From positions 6,342,784 to 6,406,783 of the forward strand of contig NC_133971.1 in assembly GCF_031877795.1 (NCBI RefSeq): 64,000 bases of DNA. The letters are read 5' to 3'. Of the stretch, positions 11,714 to 25,859 are shown in pieces. Position 1 is the stretch's first letter, and each line of letters starts with the position of its first letter. The stretch is from Strix aluco (Eukaryota > Chordata > Aves > Strigiformes > Strigidae). The position numbers were made by a program, and so were the translations under genes. The notes beneath the pieces are model-generated. The model was not told the origin of the DNA. It made no database searches and saw only the letters and a list, made by a program, of their open reading frames with translations.

Positions 11714-11770
11714 AACTATGGTTGGACTCAATGATCTTAAACATCTTTTTCAACCGAAATGATTCTAAAA
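11714..11770 (+). mobile_element. CR1 LINE 3'-end remnant
   Basis: A short block contains GGTTGGACTCAATGATCTTA followed by CTTTTTCAACCGAAATGATTCT, the hallmark of CR1 3' ends in forward orientation. Only about 55 bases can be recognised. Confidence 0.75.
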
Positions 11771-12017
11771 ACTGTACTAATGAGTATTGGGTTGTGCATG
11801 TGGTGGTGCGTCTGGTCACATACATCATGCAATGCTGTTTTGATAAACTTTGGGGACTTAGTGGTTATCTCTGTGAGCCAAGAACCAATGAGAGACCATA
11901 AAGATGTTGATCTCTCAAACATTTTCCAGATTTTGCCCAACTGAAACAGTGAATAGAGAGGATGGTAATTTAGCTGTTATTATTGATAAAGATAACTATA
12001 AACTACTATCTTTTTAC

Positions 12018-12082
12018 TTTTCAATATTGATTAATATTTTTAATTTTTAAATATTGATTAATACTTTTAAATACTGATTAAA
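12018..12082. repeat. AT-rich imperfect tandem repeat
   Basis: Three diverged copies of a block with the core AATA(T/C)TGATTAATA, separated by TTTTAA-type spacers. It looks like simple local duplication in AT-rich DNA. Confidence 0.6.
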
Positions 12083-12949
12083 AGGCTTGGTAAACCAGAT
12101 TATAATCTGGCCACATTGTACTGCAAATCCATTCTCTCAAACGTTGTTGCAAATGAGAAAAGACACAGAAATCAATAGATTAGCTTTAGCTTTTGCTAAA
12201 GAAGTAGGCTATCAACACATTTGAGTGCCAGGGTAAGAGGCACCATACCATGTTCAGAGTCATTTACCCAGTGGCTTGTGCCTGGTGTGGCACAGTGATG
12301 CGACTCTCCATGCTGGTCTGAAGTGACCTGGTCCCTTATGCCCCATGCATAAGGGAGTGCATAGTAGGAGACAGATAGAAACACTTGGCTGTTGCAGGGG
12401 TTATATGTCTTTCAACACAGGTCCTTTGAGGCTGTAAACCACGTGCCAGAGAAAAAACAGTTGCACTCCAGATGTGTGACATGCTGGTCTCATTCTGACG
12501 ATATAAATATAAAAAGCAGAAAAGAGCAGGTAGAAGTAAAATGTCTGTACAGGAGCCAAAGGTGCTGTGCAATTAAATAAACAATTATATGGCCTGGGAA
12601 ATCAAGAAGGAAAAAAAATGCAGTTTTTAACCAAGAATCTCTCGGAGTAGATCAAAAGAATAATAAAACATTTGTTGATGTGCCTGAATGGTTCTCTTTA
12701 ATACCAACATCTGGTCGTTTAGCCAATGAATGGGTTGTTACATCCAGTTTCCAGGCATTTCATTCTGTTTTCCCCCATGAATAGGCTAAGAGAAGTATGC
12801 AACTATTACATTTTTCCAAAGCAACCTCCATATCTGATTGCATCTGCATTTTAATGTATGTTCCACTCTGATCAAATCAGACAATGAGAAAAACTTTCAA
12901 ATCCAGGACATTCCCCAATAGGATGGAAGAATGATAGTGGCATAGTATA

Positions 12950-13745
12950 ACATCTTCATAAGCAAGCTAGGAAGATATTGTCTTCATAAAACTAGTGTGA
13001 CATGTTTTCAAAACTGGTTAGGAAATCAATAGCTCACTGTGAAAATAGAAGCACGTATCAAATGGGATTTTGCCAGGGCTAGTCAGCTTTGGTACTCTTT
13101 AATATTTTCATTCATAACTTGGATAATGGAATGGAAAATATGCTTCAGTTTTTAGAAAACACAAAATAGGGAGAAATTGAATTATTCTGGAAGCTATGCT
13201 TTGAAATGAAAATGTTCTTGCTAAACTGGAGAAAAAACTGCAAAAAAACCTTATCAACAAATAAAATGTGGTAAACTAAGGCAGAAAGAAAACAATCTAC
13301 AAAGATAAGTAAGGTTTTAAGGTTTCGCTTGAGCTTCTTCTGGTGCCAGGTACTGCATTTTGAGAGCTGTATAGACCAGCTAAAGAAAGTCATAAGGAAA
13401 ATAATAAAAATTATATTTTAGGAAGCAGGAGTTGGAGGAATCAATTGAAAAACCTAACCTAGTCTAGTCTAGCCTAAAGATGAATACACTGAAGGACAGG
13501 CATAATAATAGTCTTTAAATCATAAAAATGTACTGCAGAGGTAAAGTAAATCATCCACTCGCTATGTCTATAGCAGAGGAAAGGAGAAGTGTGAGTACGT
13601 ATTGGAGGAAGAAAGACTGGAGAAAGAGTTTTCCAAAAGGTGAGAAAACTCGGGCATATGTTGCCTGGAAAGCCCGTGAAGTCCCATTGTTTCTGTTTTA
13701 AATACCATGTTAGACAAAATGGATAGAAGTATGAAGGTGGTGACT
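12950..13745 (+). mobile_element. Ancient CR1-type LINE, degraded
   Basis: Colinear diverged pieces of ORF2 and the 3' region of an old amniote CR1 can be followed in the forward direction. They start with the CTTCATAAGCAAGCTAGGAA segment near 12953 and continue with TACTCTTTAATATTTTCATT at about 13092 and ACTTGGATAATGGAATGGAA at about 13117. Further on come TGGTGCCAGGTACTGCATTTTG (about 13340) and the ATAATAGTCTTTAAATCAT piece near 13505. The last part, to about 13740, resembles the region encoding the CR1 C-terminus. Many stops and indels break all frames, so this is a fossil copy, much older than the one at 9646. Confidence 0.65.
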
Positions 13746-15768
13746 CCTTTTAGTTCTCTGTTGGACAACTTTTCTACAATTCTACTGAATTTGATTGTTT
13801 GGGAGAAATACTTCTGAAAATTGTTACTTGTTTCAGCATCTAAACAAGCAGAAGAGTTTTTAACAAAATCTGAAGAGGTTAATGAGTTTTCACAGTTTGT
13901 GGCTCATGAAGGTAACTCTTTGTTCTTGAGTATAGTAATTCAAATACATGATCTTTGCAGTTATATTTGAGTCCAATCTGGCTTCAAATCTCATCTGGGT
14001 AAATGGAGCTTGAGAATTACTTATTTTTAACTGTGTGCTGCAAATCTGAGACAAAAAAAGCATCCTCACCAGGCGTATCACTGCACTGAGTGATTCATTT
14101 TAGGTACCAAGTTGACAGAAATGTTAGATTTACTGTTTTTCAAGAAGAATCAAACAGCAAAAAATACGCACAGTATTATGAGATAATGTCATATTTCCAA
14201 GGCATAATAGTTGTCTATCAGAAAATTAAAGCCACCACATTTATGGAAATACTGGAAGTGTCAAGGGAAAGCACAAACATTTATTTCCAGACCAGGAGAC
14301 ATAGATCCTGTCAAGTCATATTGTGAGGGTGACTTATTTTTGGTGCATCTGATGATTGATTGAGATTCTATTATTTTATCTGAGGAATGTTGGTTCAGGA
14401 CTGCACCATTACTGAATTAGTGTGATCAGTTTGTTTGGACTTCAGCCTTCTCCTGGCATTATATTGGGGAAATGTGACTTTTTATTTCCAGCTGATTTTG
14501 AGTTTCAGCAAATCTGTATTTATTTCTGTGACTTGCAGTGTGCAAAATGATCATCTCAGAAAACAACCCAGAACCTTCTACAGACAATGATATTCACTGA
14601 TTCATTTTTATTTTTCTTTGTTACTCCTGAAACTGCCATGGAGCTATGATTTACAGATTTTATGCTTTTTTTATATATATATATTACTACCAACTGTCCA
14701 GTTTATATTGAGTTTCTCACATAAAAGTTAAATAAAATCTTACAGATGTAGTGTAATAATGAAGACCACATGTCAGAGGGCAAGAGCTCACCCTAACAAA
14801 TATATCTAAAGAGAGGGAGATGGGAGTCTCCACTGTGAAGGCACACTGTCTTTGAGTTCCTTTGATACCAAATAGCCAGTTTAACATATTTCTTATATCA
14901 GTCTTGACTATGCCCTAAACTATGACCCAAAGTCATTAGAAATCCAGGATCTTGGTTCAATAAATTTTGTCCTTCTGTCTTCTAAGTCCACAGAAATGCC
15001 ACCTATGAGCAATGTCTCTTTTGGCAATGGACTCATAGTCCCATTGTGCCTACTTCAGGGAAATTTATAGATAAGTCTTTGTAGTCTGGAGTAAAACCAG
15101 CAGCAAGAATACCCCTCTTCTTTTGCAATTAAAGGTTTACAAGTTCAGTTACTGTACAGTGTGCAAATAAATACGAACAAAAGGACAAATTAAACACTCT
15201 ACGGGACAACAGCTGTAACTTTTTATTCCCATGTTTTTAGGATGCATATTGCCATTTTAGTAAATCTTGCAGATCTGAAAAAAAAAGTAAAAGGCTATTC
15301 TGGTTCTCTATAGGTACATAAGCTCTTCCCAGACTTCAGTAAGGACAATATAGCACAAAGGAAATACGTGTGGGTTTACCTCAAGGAGAATTTGGTTCAT
15401 ATTTCTCTGTCATGGAAGCTTAAATATGGCAGATGGCCTAGAAAACATAACAGTCTACTCTTGCCATTCTCATAACATTCTGTGAGTTTGTTTTATTATG
15501 TCATCAGTTTTAAAGTCATAATATTAGATAAGAGTCTTGACTCCCACTAAGAAAAGTCGTTTTGGCCCTTGTGCTTACAATGGAAAGCTTGAGTATGTGA
15601 ACTGCAGAAGTAAATTAGAGTCATAACTGCACAATTTGGTCTAGAAATTCTCTATATCACTGGGTTCAGTGAGGCTAAAAGGGAAATTTTTGTCTCTGTG
15701 GTGCCCAGTGAGAGGAACAGGAGTCAAGGGGCCCCCACAGAAATACCAGAAAATCTGTTTAAACAGAA

Positions 15769-15943
15769 AACGCTGGGACAGGTTGCCCTGAGATGGTGTA
15801 AGCTTCTCCATTCTTGGACACAGTCCAAAGCCAACAGGACACACACCTGAGCAACCTGTTCTACCTGACGCTGCTGTGAGTGGGGAGGTTGGACTAGACG
15901 GTCTCCAGAGGCCTCTTCCAACCTCAGTGAATCTCTGATTCTT
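15769..15943 (+). mobile_element. CR1 LINE 3' fragment
   Basis: The stretch contains GGGACAGGTTGCCCTGAGATGG, then a GGACACAGTCC...CCTGAGCAACCTG segment, then GAGGTTGGACTAGACGGTCT and CTCTTCCAACCTCAGTGAAT, ending in CTCTGATTCTTT. This is the CR1 3' terminal region in the sense direction, 5'-truncated. Confidence 0.88.
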
Positions 15944-16954
15944 TCCTAAAGTTAAATTCATATTTGCTCATATATCATATAGACTCATGGTACTGAACAG
16001 AAGAAGAGTCATTGATTTTAGCTAATAAGAGCTATGGGTTCTTTCTTGGCTGCTCCAATATACAAAAGCACAAGAATAAAGAAGGACAAGATATTACAAA
16101 ATTATGCCAAATCACCACTCTAAAAGCATTTTCCGATGCCATTCAAGGAAAGAGGAAGAAGGGCAAAAGTAGTGCAGAAAAAAGAGTAAAAATATCAAAA
16201 TTGCAATATTGCTTTTCCTCAAACAAAGACAGCAAACAGAAAACATGAGGCTCCTTTACACTGTGTTTCCCAGCTGACTCTTCAATTTTCTATCATGCAG
16301 CCCTTAATTGCTCTTGGCTTTGACCTTTAATGCAATTCTCCATCTCTAAACTGATCAGCATCTCTAGATTGACTCAGGAAGCTATGGGTACTTCATGGTT
16401 GATTCAGTGCTAGAAGAGCCTTTTGAAGTGTTATCTTTCATCTCAAAATTACTTCAAATATAATCCATGTAGCGTAGTGCTTGGATAGTGAGGAATGAGC
16501 CAACGGATTTGCCTATGATGCTGACCTTTGCTTTCTTCTTTATGAAATAAAATCACAGCAGAGGATCGCCAAAGGTCCACAGGCACAAAATAGACCATTA
16601 GGGATAAGTCAGTGCTTGCTGTATGCTGCTAGTATAGTTTATCATTTCACTGCTGCAGGAATTCTAGTATGATTACAACTCAGGCAACTTTATTGTGAAG
16701 CTGAAGATCAGCACCTTACTGCTTATATCTCCCTGCCACTGAGACTGAGAATTTCTCGGTGCATAATGGAGTGCCCACAAAAGATTTACAGGGAATCATT
16801 ATTGCCATCTTAACTCCTTGCTGTTTGAAGGGAAGAACTGTGACTGCTGTACTAGCAGAGAGAATGTAACACAATATCGATTTGAGAATCAGGCATCTGA
16901 AAACAGATATTAATTGCTACCTTTTAATTATGTATTACTTGCAATAAGGAAGAA

Positions 16955-17170
16955 AGTATTGCTGAGTAGTTAAGACATTTTACTGTAAAGATGCTTTACT
17001 GTTGCTTGAGAAGGATAGTTTCAGTTCCCTGCTCAGACTTAAATCCCTGAGTGACCTTGAGTTAGTTGGGAGCTCTTAGTCCTTCATTCCTCCACCTATA
17101 AAAATGTGGTGAGAAAACTTCCTCTGTTCACGGGGATGGTATGAAGAAACAAGTATTCATGTAGGCACCC
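16955..17170 (+). mobile_element. MIR-like SINE remnant
   Basis: A GAGTAGTTAAGACATTTTAC segment at about 16964 resembles the tRNA-derived head. It is followed near 17050-17165 by diverged MIR core pieces (GTGACCTTGAGTTAGTTGGG, CCTCCACCTATAAAAATGTG, GGGATGGTATGAAGAAACAA). Order and spacing agree with a MIR element, but divergence is high. Confidence 0.5.
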
Positions 17171-20100
17171 TCATCAGTTTATCTCTTAGTGGTATAGAGC
17201 CACTCATAAAATGTGGCTGTGCAACCAGTTCTGTCAAGCAAGGCATATTGTTACCTCCAGTTCAGTGCCATGTATATGTTTTCTTGTGACACTATCTCAG
17301 AAAGTGTATATCTGCCTTCATGCAAGTCAGTCTAATCCTGACCATCTCCAATGTCTATGAGAGGGATTATAATGAAGGAAATTCAGAGGAACTGCATGGA
17401 AACTACATCTATATCATCAGTTGTTGCTCAGTTGATACCACGTCATTGTTTTTATGCTAAACTCATGAGCTTTGGTGCAACACTGAATCGCAGCAAGCTG
17501 AGCCCAAAACAATTCCTCTAGAAGCTGGAATAGTTCTCAGCTCTCATATTGCTTGGGGCTGTCATCTTCTATAGTACTTAAAATAGTTATTATTCCAAAC
17601 AAAGAAGAGATGCCTGCATGTTAGAGACTACAAGTAAGTAAGAAGATGAAAATGGAAGTGTAGGTAAAGAAAAGAATTTTGATAGCCTGAGAGTACTGGG
17701 AATTGTATAGTTTTTAAAAAAGTCATCTTCTGCCCCAGAAACTTTTCAATTTGCTTCTAGAAAATCTACAAGCTACACAGAGATGATGTGGAAACAACAA
17801 CAAAAAACCCTACAAAAAATTCAAACACACAAAAATGTATTGATACACATTTTATTGATCAAAGTTAAAACAAAGAATACATATAGTAATAGAAATTATA
17901 TATGGAAATTTGTGCACCGTTTTCAATGCAGGGGAACCCCCATTACTTACCTTGTTTAAGATGTATTGTATGTAAATGCATTTACTTTACAAAGATATAA
18001 GTGACTACACAAGTAGAAGGCAAATAATCTAATCAAAATGCTTTGAGCAATTAGATTATTGTTCCATATGAAGGTGAAAAAGACAGTTCTGGCTCATGCC
18101 ATGGTGAAAATACTCATGTAACTTTCCATTGTTTACTTTTCCAAAGGTTAATGCAGCAGCCTGAAAAATGTTATATAATTACAGTAAAGATTGCATATGC
18201 TAATGTCTTCTGGCTCATTGACTCAGATGCCAATAATATTTCTTTTGATTTTCTGACTTCATTCTTCCTTTAAAATATATATAGCCTCTGAAATGATTAA
18301 TTTATAAATTCATAGACTTAATTTAGGTATTTCTTCCTGCCTATTCTAAGCAGGTTAAATTATTTCATATGCTGGCCAACATTATCTGTCATCTCAATAT
18401 GTCTTCTATTCCATCCTAGCTCCTTGGGTTAGGTGGATTGCTCCTGTCATAAAGGTTTTATTCCTCCATGTGCTGAAGGAAGGATTCAGTTATCAGAGTA
18501 TGTGATCTTCTCTGTGTGAAGGCACTGGAAGGTGGCAAATTCAAGTTGGAGAATGCTAAACTTGGGAAGCCAAGCTTCCCACTGCACCAGTAAGTTCTTG
18601 TCTAGCCATACCACTTCTTAGGCAGTGACAGGCTGTGAACCCCACACTGAACTCTAGCTTTGGGCAGGACTGTGCCATCAATCTTCTCTCAAGCAGTTTT
18701 CTCTTCCCAAAACCTCTTTGGCAAACAGTGCCATCGATCTGACCAGCTAACACATGTCCAGGCCCTTGGGTTGACTCTCAGCCAGCATGTCAATCCTTGC
18801 TCTGCTGATTTCCTGATTATATTTCTGTGGATATGTGTTGGATAAAGATGTCACAAAGTAAAGGTGAAGTTAAAATTATTTTTAATTTTTTTTTTTTTTA
18901 ATAAAAACTTATGTTCTGGAACACATTTAGCAGTTTCAAAGCAAAGAGAAATCTTATGCCTTTTGCTTGTTTGTACACATCCACTACGCAGAGAATCCTA
19001 AATATGCCAATATGTACAGATGGTGACAAACTCCATTTACAGTGTCTGTGCAATGACTGCATCCTGTGCACTGCTCAGAGATATTGTACAGTCACCATGA
19101 GACTCAAGTAACAGACCAGCAAGGAACACATTGCCAGAAAACATTTTCAGGTCAGGATATTGCCTCAGCTAGCTTGCACTGCTGAAAATGTTCACTGAAT
19201 TTATAGCAAACCACTACAGTAAGCTGTGGATGTCTCTTGTGAAATTAATAACCTTTGCTTCAATGACCAAGAAGTATAGACAGTGTTGTTTAACCATTAC
19301 TCTTGCATGCTAAAAACCAAACAGTATTTGTCTTTGACAGTACCCACTACTCTATGTTCCTAACCCCAAAAAGTTAGATCACCTTTCCTTTTTCCTGGTG
19401 GCCAGGAAAAGGGAAGCTGTGCTTACACAGATGTTATTGTCTTTTTCTTTATTCTTTTAAAACATTAAAAACCAGAAGTCTCAAATACCTTCATACACTT
19501 TAGAAAAAAAAATCTTCGTTTTTTTTTATTTGAGTAGTTCATTTTTCATAGATATTTCTTTTTCTTCCAGGTAGTATCATTGTCCCAGATCTAGGGGATC
19601 TATTTCTAGATGTCCTAGGGAACACTAGGTTGTTAGATTTTATTCTTTTATTTTCTTACCATGTAAACACAAGAAAGGAGAATTTTTAAGCTGGACGTGA
19701 ACACGCAGGTGGAAGCACAGTGGAAAATTGTTAAAACTTTTCATGAAAGGAAAGAAGGCTTCTGAGGAAAGGTGAAAAAAATACTTTGGATAAAATCACA
19801 ATTGACTGACAAAGTGGAGGTGCTTAACAGCCACAAAAGTTTGAAGTGAGCACAGAGAGGTTGGATATTAAATCGAAGGATTCTGGACCATAGTCCTGGT
19901 TGTTCTTTCTTCCTGGGATTTACTGCTTGTTATGCCATGACACAGCAAGGAACTGCACTGTATTGCTCACTGAGCTGCAAGTGTGAGGCCTTTCACTGCA
20001 AACACATTTTTTATTTCCTGTCTGAATAATATTATGGAAAAAGTTTCTTACAAAATTTTATTAAAAGGTAAATAAACAGTAAATAAAGGGTAGAAGTGAT

Positions 20101-20804
20101 GAAGAATTATAAAGAAAGAAATCAGCTAAAGTCCAAATATTGTCTCTGGATTCAGAGCACACAATGAAAGTCTATGTTGCAGTCAAGGTGCTATTTATAG
20201 GTTGTACGTTCAGAGTTTACACTAGAAATGAGTTTATAACGGAAAGTATGTTGGGTTATGAGTGTGCCTGTATCTTTTTTCCAACAAAATCTAATTTGAG
20301 ACATTTAAACAGAGGTGTTTGCAGTAGAGGAATAGTGTTGAAGGCTTTTTTTTATTTTCTTATGACCAATTTGAAATCCTTCATAAAATATGTGTGCCAG
20401 TCCTTTTATAGTAAAAATGAAGGGAATTTCTCGGCTTTTAAATAGCATCTGGTTTTACAGCCTTTGATGTCCCAGTTGTTAAACAGAGGTCACTCACTAA
20501 CTCACACAGTAACTGTAAGGAACGGAGCACAGCCACAGCACATTCTCAGTTCTTTCTCTGATTTTGGTTTTCTCCTCTTGCTCTCACTCTGCTCCCAAGA
20601 GATGCAATCTGTTGCAGCCACCCTCTGCTTTATGCCAAATGGTCTGTTGACTGGTGATTTGTGGGTATGAACGTCAGACTTGACTCAGTCTCCACTCCTG
20701 TTACACTACTTGTTTCATCAGGGAACTTGCAGTCCTTCCTGCAGTCATACTGTTGCCATTACTGCCAAAGTCTAGACTACAATCTGCTTTGCTTAGTATA
20801 GCAT

Positions 20805-20910
20805 TTATACATTCGGAGCTGCATTACAGCTGAGGAAGAGCTGTCTGCCCTTGGGTGACCCATGTAAAGCACACCTAGAACTGAAGTCCCAATCTGACGC
20901 TCAGCCAAAA
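20805..20910 (-). mobile_element. MIR-like SINE remnant, antisense
   Basis: The + strand shows ATTACAGCTGAGGAAGAG, then CTGCCCTTGGGTGACCCATG, then AACTGAAGTCCCAATCTGAC. This matches in order the reverse complement of a MIR core and head. Recognised by eye only. Confidence 0.4.
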
Positions 20911-22161
20911 ATTGTTCCTCCTCTCTCCCCCAGCTCCTCACCCACATTCTCAGAGAAAAATCTTGTTTTGTTTCTGCGATTCCTCTCCCCTTCCTATAGA
21001 AGAGAAAGTATCACATTTCTTTAATTGTTTTTCCCTGCAGCACATCTGAGACACTGTGACTCCCTGAGAGTAAAATGTCTCTGGTATCTAATGGCAGGAG
21101 TTGTTCCATCTTGACACCAACAAAGATCAAAGCTAAATGCCGCTAGTTAGTCTAGAAGTGCAAGGAAAACGGTCCTTACTCTACATGTATATGAAACAGA
21201 TCCATGACTATACCTCAAAAGATGTGTCATGTAAATTTGAGATGAAAATAGCAGGGTTCAAAGGCAGTAATTCTATATAGTGTAATCTTTTAGTGGCATG
21301 TTGGAGGTGTGAAATTGTTCTTCATTAAATGCAGGCTTTATAAGCATGTTTTTATATCTATGTCAGATTTAATTAGAGCAATGACCTGATTTTTTAGAAA
21401 TAGATTTCTACTGTCTACAGCATTTCCAGTGAGACTAGATTATTAAAAATCTCATTTATTATATTTATGCTTTTCAGATTATTTCGTTTTGACACTCATG
21501 AAAAGGCTTAAAATAGTATCCATTGCTCAAATTGACCAAAAAGACAAGGGTATTTTATAAGATTATTACCATGTGTCAGCCAATTAAACCATGTTTTTTA
21601 ATCTTCTGCTAATTTCAGTGACATTTTCTTTACTACTTTGTGATATCATACTAGCTATGGCACCTATAATGACAAACTCTTCTCCCCTTGGATGTGCAGT
21701 CCCTGTGAGAATGTTAAAATAGCTGTTGTACATGAATAACCTATTTTAGAAACCATTACACAAGTATGAAGGAGGAATGGGCATAGAGTTTGCATCTGGG
21801 ACCTGCTCAGGTCCATCTTGTGAGTTTCTGGTCCCAAAGAACAGCAAGTTAATAGTTTGTGAATAAGTGTTCACTTTCTGCCAGGGATCCATAATACCTG
21901 TGTAAGTAGTCATTCTTTTTTTCAGAGCAGATAATATGTCTTGATGCTTCAAGAGTAAAAGAGAGAAAACAAATTATTTTACTGCAAATTTTGTGTTTTG
22001 TAATTTGTCTCCTTGTCTTATGTAGACCTCTGTAGAAAGGGGTTGAAAAAATTCCTGCATGCTGGTTTATTTTACCAGCTTTTACTGGTGCAGTTATGTC
22101 AGCCAAAAGCATATCTTGCCTTATCAGAGTATGTTAGCAGTCAAAGTTTAAATGGTCATCC

Positions 22162-22231
22162 ATACATATATACATGTATATATATACACATATATAAATA
22201 CGTGTGTGTATACGTGTATATATATATATGT
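22162..22231. repeat. (TA)n/(TATACA)n/(TG)n compound microsatellite
   Basis: Seventy bases made almost only of TA, CATA and GTGT units. Open frames crossing it are artefacts of the repeat. Confidence 0.9.
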
Positions 22232-25200
22232 AGCATCTATATGTGCAGTGGGGGACCTAAGATGGGTTTCACCTTTTTTCCTGTTGTGGCTCAGGCAGAG
22301 CATCTGTCCTCTAGTTCACAGTAGTAGCAGCTACTGCAGCAGCAGAGATCCCATAATGGCCAAAACAGGGGCAAGTTGCTGGGCTGGTTCAAGCATGCAA
22401 ACCGTAAGTTTTCTGCAAGGCAGCCATGGGCACAGGACAGCAGGACTCAGGGTCTGTAGTTGCTCCATAGGTCATTGTCCACTGTCTCATGTACCACTGA
22501 TGCAATTGCACAAGTGTGAGAAACCTGTCCTTTCCATCATAGAGTGTACTTTGCTCACCAGCTGCTATCAATTATGCTCTTGGAGGATTTTTTTCCTCTT
22601 ACAGCTATGCCTACATTAGGACTGGCCTGTCAGCATTGCTCTACCTATCTAGCAAAATCAACAAACCTTCTTTAGTGTAGATTAAATTTAATTAGGGATT
22701 AGCAAAACTCTCAGTCTCTTGTTTGGCAGCCCTCAGGCTGGGAGGTGGAGCTCTGCTAGTTTATGGAGACCTTTACAGAGATAGGTTTGGGTGTTTGGGG
22801 CTTTTTTTTCTACCCCTGCTATTTGTCTCTTTAAAAACCCTGCCTTGGCAAAGCAGCCTGGAGAATGGCATTTAGACTGCCAACCCTGACATTTGGACAT
22901 AAGTGAATCTGTGCACTTTGCCTCTGAGAAAGAAATGAAACTAGACTGACCCTACAAGATTGAAACTGCTGGTAAGTCAGAGATCCTAAAACAGTGTCCC
23001 ATGTCCTGTGTGCTCTGCAGTTTATGTAGCTTGGGAAATTTCTACAAATCACTGAGATGAAAGCTGGCTTAAGTAGAAGCCCGAATCTCAGTTATTTTAT
23101 TTTATAATCTGTGGTCCTAATTGAAAATCATGACCCTATCTTCTAAAAGCAATAAGGAAATGGTAAACCTTGCTGATGCTTGGCACAGATCTCATGCTCT
23201 GGCAAATACTTAAGGCAGATGATGTTACTTGTCGTGTGGAGAAAAATTACAGTCATTCCATAATACAGACTGTGGAGAGAGAAAAAATGAGTAGAAAGAC
23301 CAGCTTTTCAGGGCAATGCTTAGTAGATTCTCTGGTTCTCTCCTTTTCCCCATGGGGCAGCAGAGGCTAGCAGCAACAACCACTGCCATTAGCACACCAA
23401 AGGGTAAACCAATCCTTTTTCCACTAGCAGCACTTTGGGGCAGGGAGTCTCCACTCAGACAATTTCAGAGTAATGTATTGTTTCCATTACTTTTCAGTTT
23501 TTCACCTCAGGCCACAGTTTTAACACCTCTATTTGCAGCAAGTGCAGCTTACTATGGAAGTTTTCCTTTTGTTCTCACAAGCAATTTGTCACTCTAGTCT
23601 CTGGGACAGGTACTTGGTGTGAAAGTATCAGTGGATCTTTGTTAACTGAAAAGAAAGAGCATGAGGAGGGCTATACTGTGTGGAGGCAAAAGTCAACCTT
23701 GCCCAGTGTCCAATGATCACCTACATTAATTGTTTAGGGAAAGAATATATTTTCAAGAAAAAAGGGAAGCAATAGTGCAGACCTTCTCTGTCTCGTGTTT
23801 CCAACATCTCTGTAAGAGATCCCTATCTGTAGCATATGACCGCTACTAGGATTCTCACCATCCTTCGCAGCGTGGCAAACCCTGCCTCATAAGCACAGCT
23901 TCACTTCAGATGTGAGGATGTGGGTTGGGTGACAATGGTTGGAGGATGTTCAAAGCTTTGACAAGTGCTATTTGAGAACTGCGAATTATGTCTGTGAAGT
24001 TGAGACAGCCTGCATAATCCTGAGGACATTAAAGCACAAACAAAAGCCTTGCATTTATTCTGTATGACTGTAGAAATGCTGATCCCTGTAATTAACTTGG
24101 TTGAGTGGCACTTGCAAAGAGTATGTGAATCCTATCTGTTTGCCATTTATTTAAACGGAATATCCTACTTACGTATCTTTGAAACCCCATTCATTTTCAT
24201 CCTACCAGTGTTGCACGTGTTCTTATTATTGCCTAAGCAAGGATATGGTCTTGTCTGGCATAATCCAAATTCACACAATTTCCTTGTTAACTGAGTTTTC
24301 CATTTCAGAGATTGTCAGGAGGACCTGTTGTTGGGTCTGTGGGTTTTCTTCTGAAATCTGCACAGGTTTACTTTACCTGAAAGACTGACCAAAAACCAGT
24401 AGATATTGCTGGAAGCCAAAATAAATGTCAGAAGTGTTCAATTAATGGCATTGATTTTTTTAAAATGTCTTCTGTTTCATGTTATACCTCAACAAATTAA
24501 AACCTGTCCTTAGCCTTTTTTTCTCATAATCTCCTCTACCTGTGTATATACTAAACTCAACTCTATGATGTCTGTGGCTTTCCACACATTCTTTTTCTTA
24601 ACATGTGCTTATATGTCACTTAACTTTGTAATGCAAAATATAGGTGTTTCCTGCATATAGATTCTTCAGTCATGTCTTCCTACATCTGAATATATCTGAA
24701 TCTAAAGTCTGATGTGCTTTTCTTCTTGTACGTGGTGCACTAAATACTCTGCAAACTGTTTCGCTTATACAACTTGAGAGTTTTATTTACCATGATATGT
24801 TCTGCATTATGATTTTATCAAACAGTTAATCTTAATTCTATATTTTACATTTTCTGAAATTTACTGAAACCACTATACTGTTTCCTTAAGAGGAAGTTAA
24901 ACCAGGATAATGTGTTTGGAAGAAGTCTTGTGTTCTTTTTCACATTACATCTTTGATTTACAAGTATGTGTTGAAATTATCTTTATTTTCTCAAATTTAA
25001 CATCCTGAGTCATTCTTCTTAGAGGTCCAGAATGGAAATGGAACTGCCATTTTCCTTTATTTTTACATCATCCTAAATCTCAAAAGCATCACAACTGAAA
25101 TGCTTTGTGGAAAGGTTACATTGACCTACCACACCTCTGGAACACAAGAACTGTCTTCTTCACGTTTTGCACATAACCACTGCAGCAGACAAAGCCAAAC

Positions 25201-25859
25201 CTTCCATATGACTGAGCATTGCAAAAGTCAGGCCATTAAGCCAGCCACATGTGTCTCCATTTCATTTGCAGATATTTAATGATCTGTATCAGGGATGATA
25301 GCATTGTTAAGTAAAGCATAGAGCCTACTTAGGAAATTACAGAAGTCGGATACCAAGAACATTAAAAACTGCTTTAAGATATCTCTCATAAGAAGTCCCA
25401 GTGATGAGAAAGGTGGTTTGCTGTCAGTGCTGAGTATCAGTGAAGCGGGTTTGTAGCTGTATGTGGAGCAATAGGAAGCCCTGTCTGAGTATATTGAATC
25501 ATATTCTTAATAGCAGTAGCCACGAGAGTTTGGACCTGTCATAAAAAGAAAGAAAAAAATTTCTGCTTGAAATAGGAATTGATTAACCTACTTAAATTGA
25601 GGCCTTTGCCAAAAGTTAGGTATACAAGAATAAATAAAAGGGAACTCCTGTGTCATAACCTAGTCCTCTTCTATCCGTGTTCCCCTTCATCCCAGGCAGG
25701 TTTCACAGAGCAAGCAAGTTCTGATTTAAAACTAGCTGTGTTTCTTTCCTCCCTGCTAAAATGTCTTTAAGATGACTCTGATGTTTTCCTACAGCTCAAA
25801 ATAATTTAATTTCCAGTTTACACTTATTTATGGCCTCACTTGTTCTGTTCCTAAATTTT

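Noticed and set aside
22013..22619. Open frames of 103 and 155 codons crossing 22.2 kb
   Set aside because: Their start is encoded by the TA/TG microsatellite (Tyr, Ile, His, Val repeats) and the rest shows no domain or splice context.
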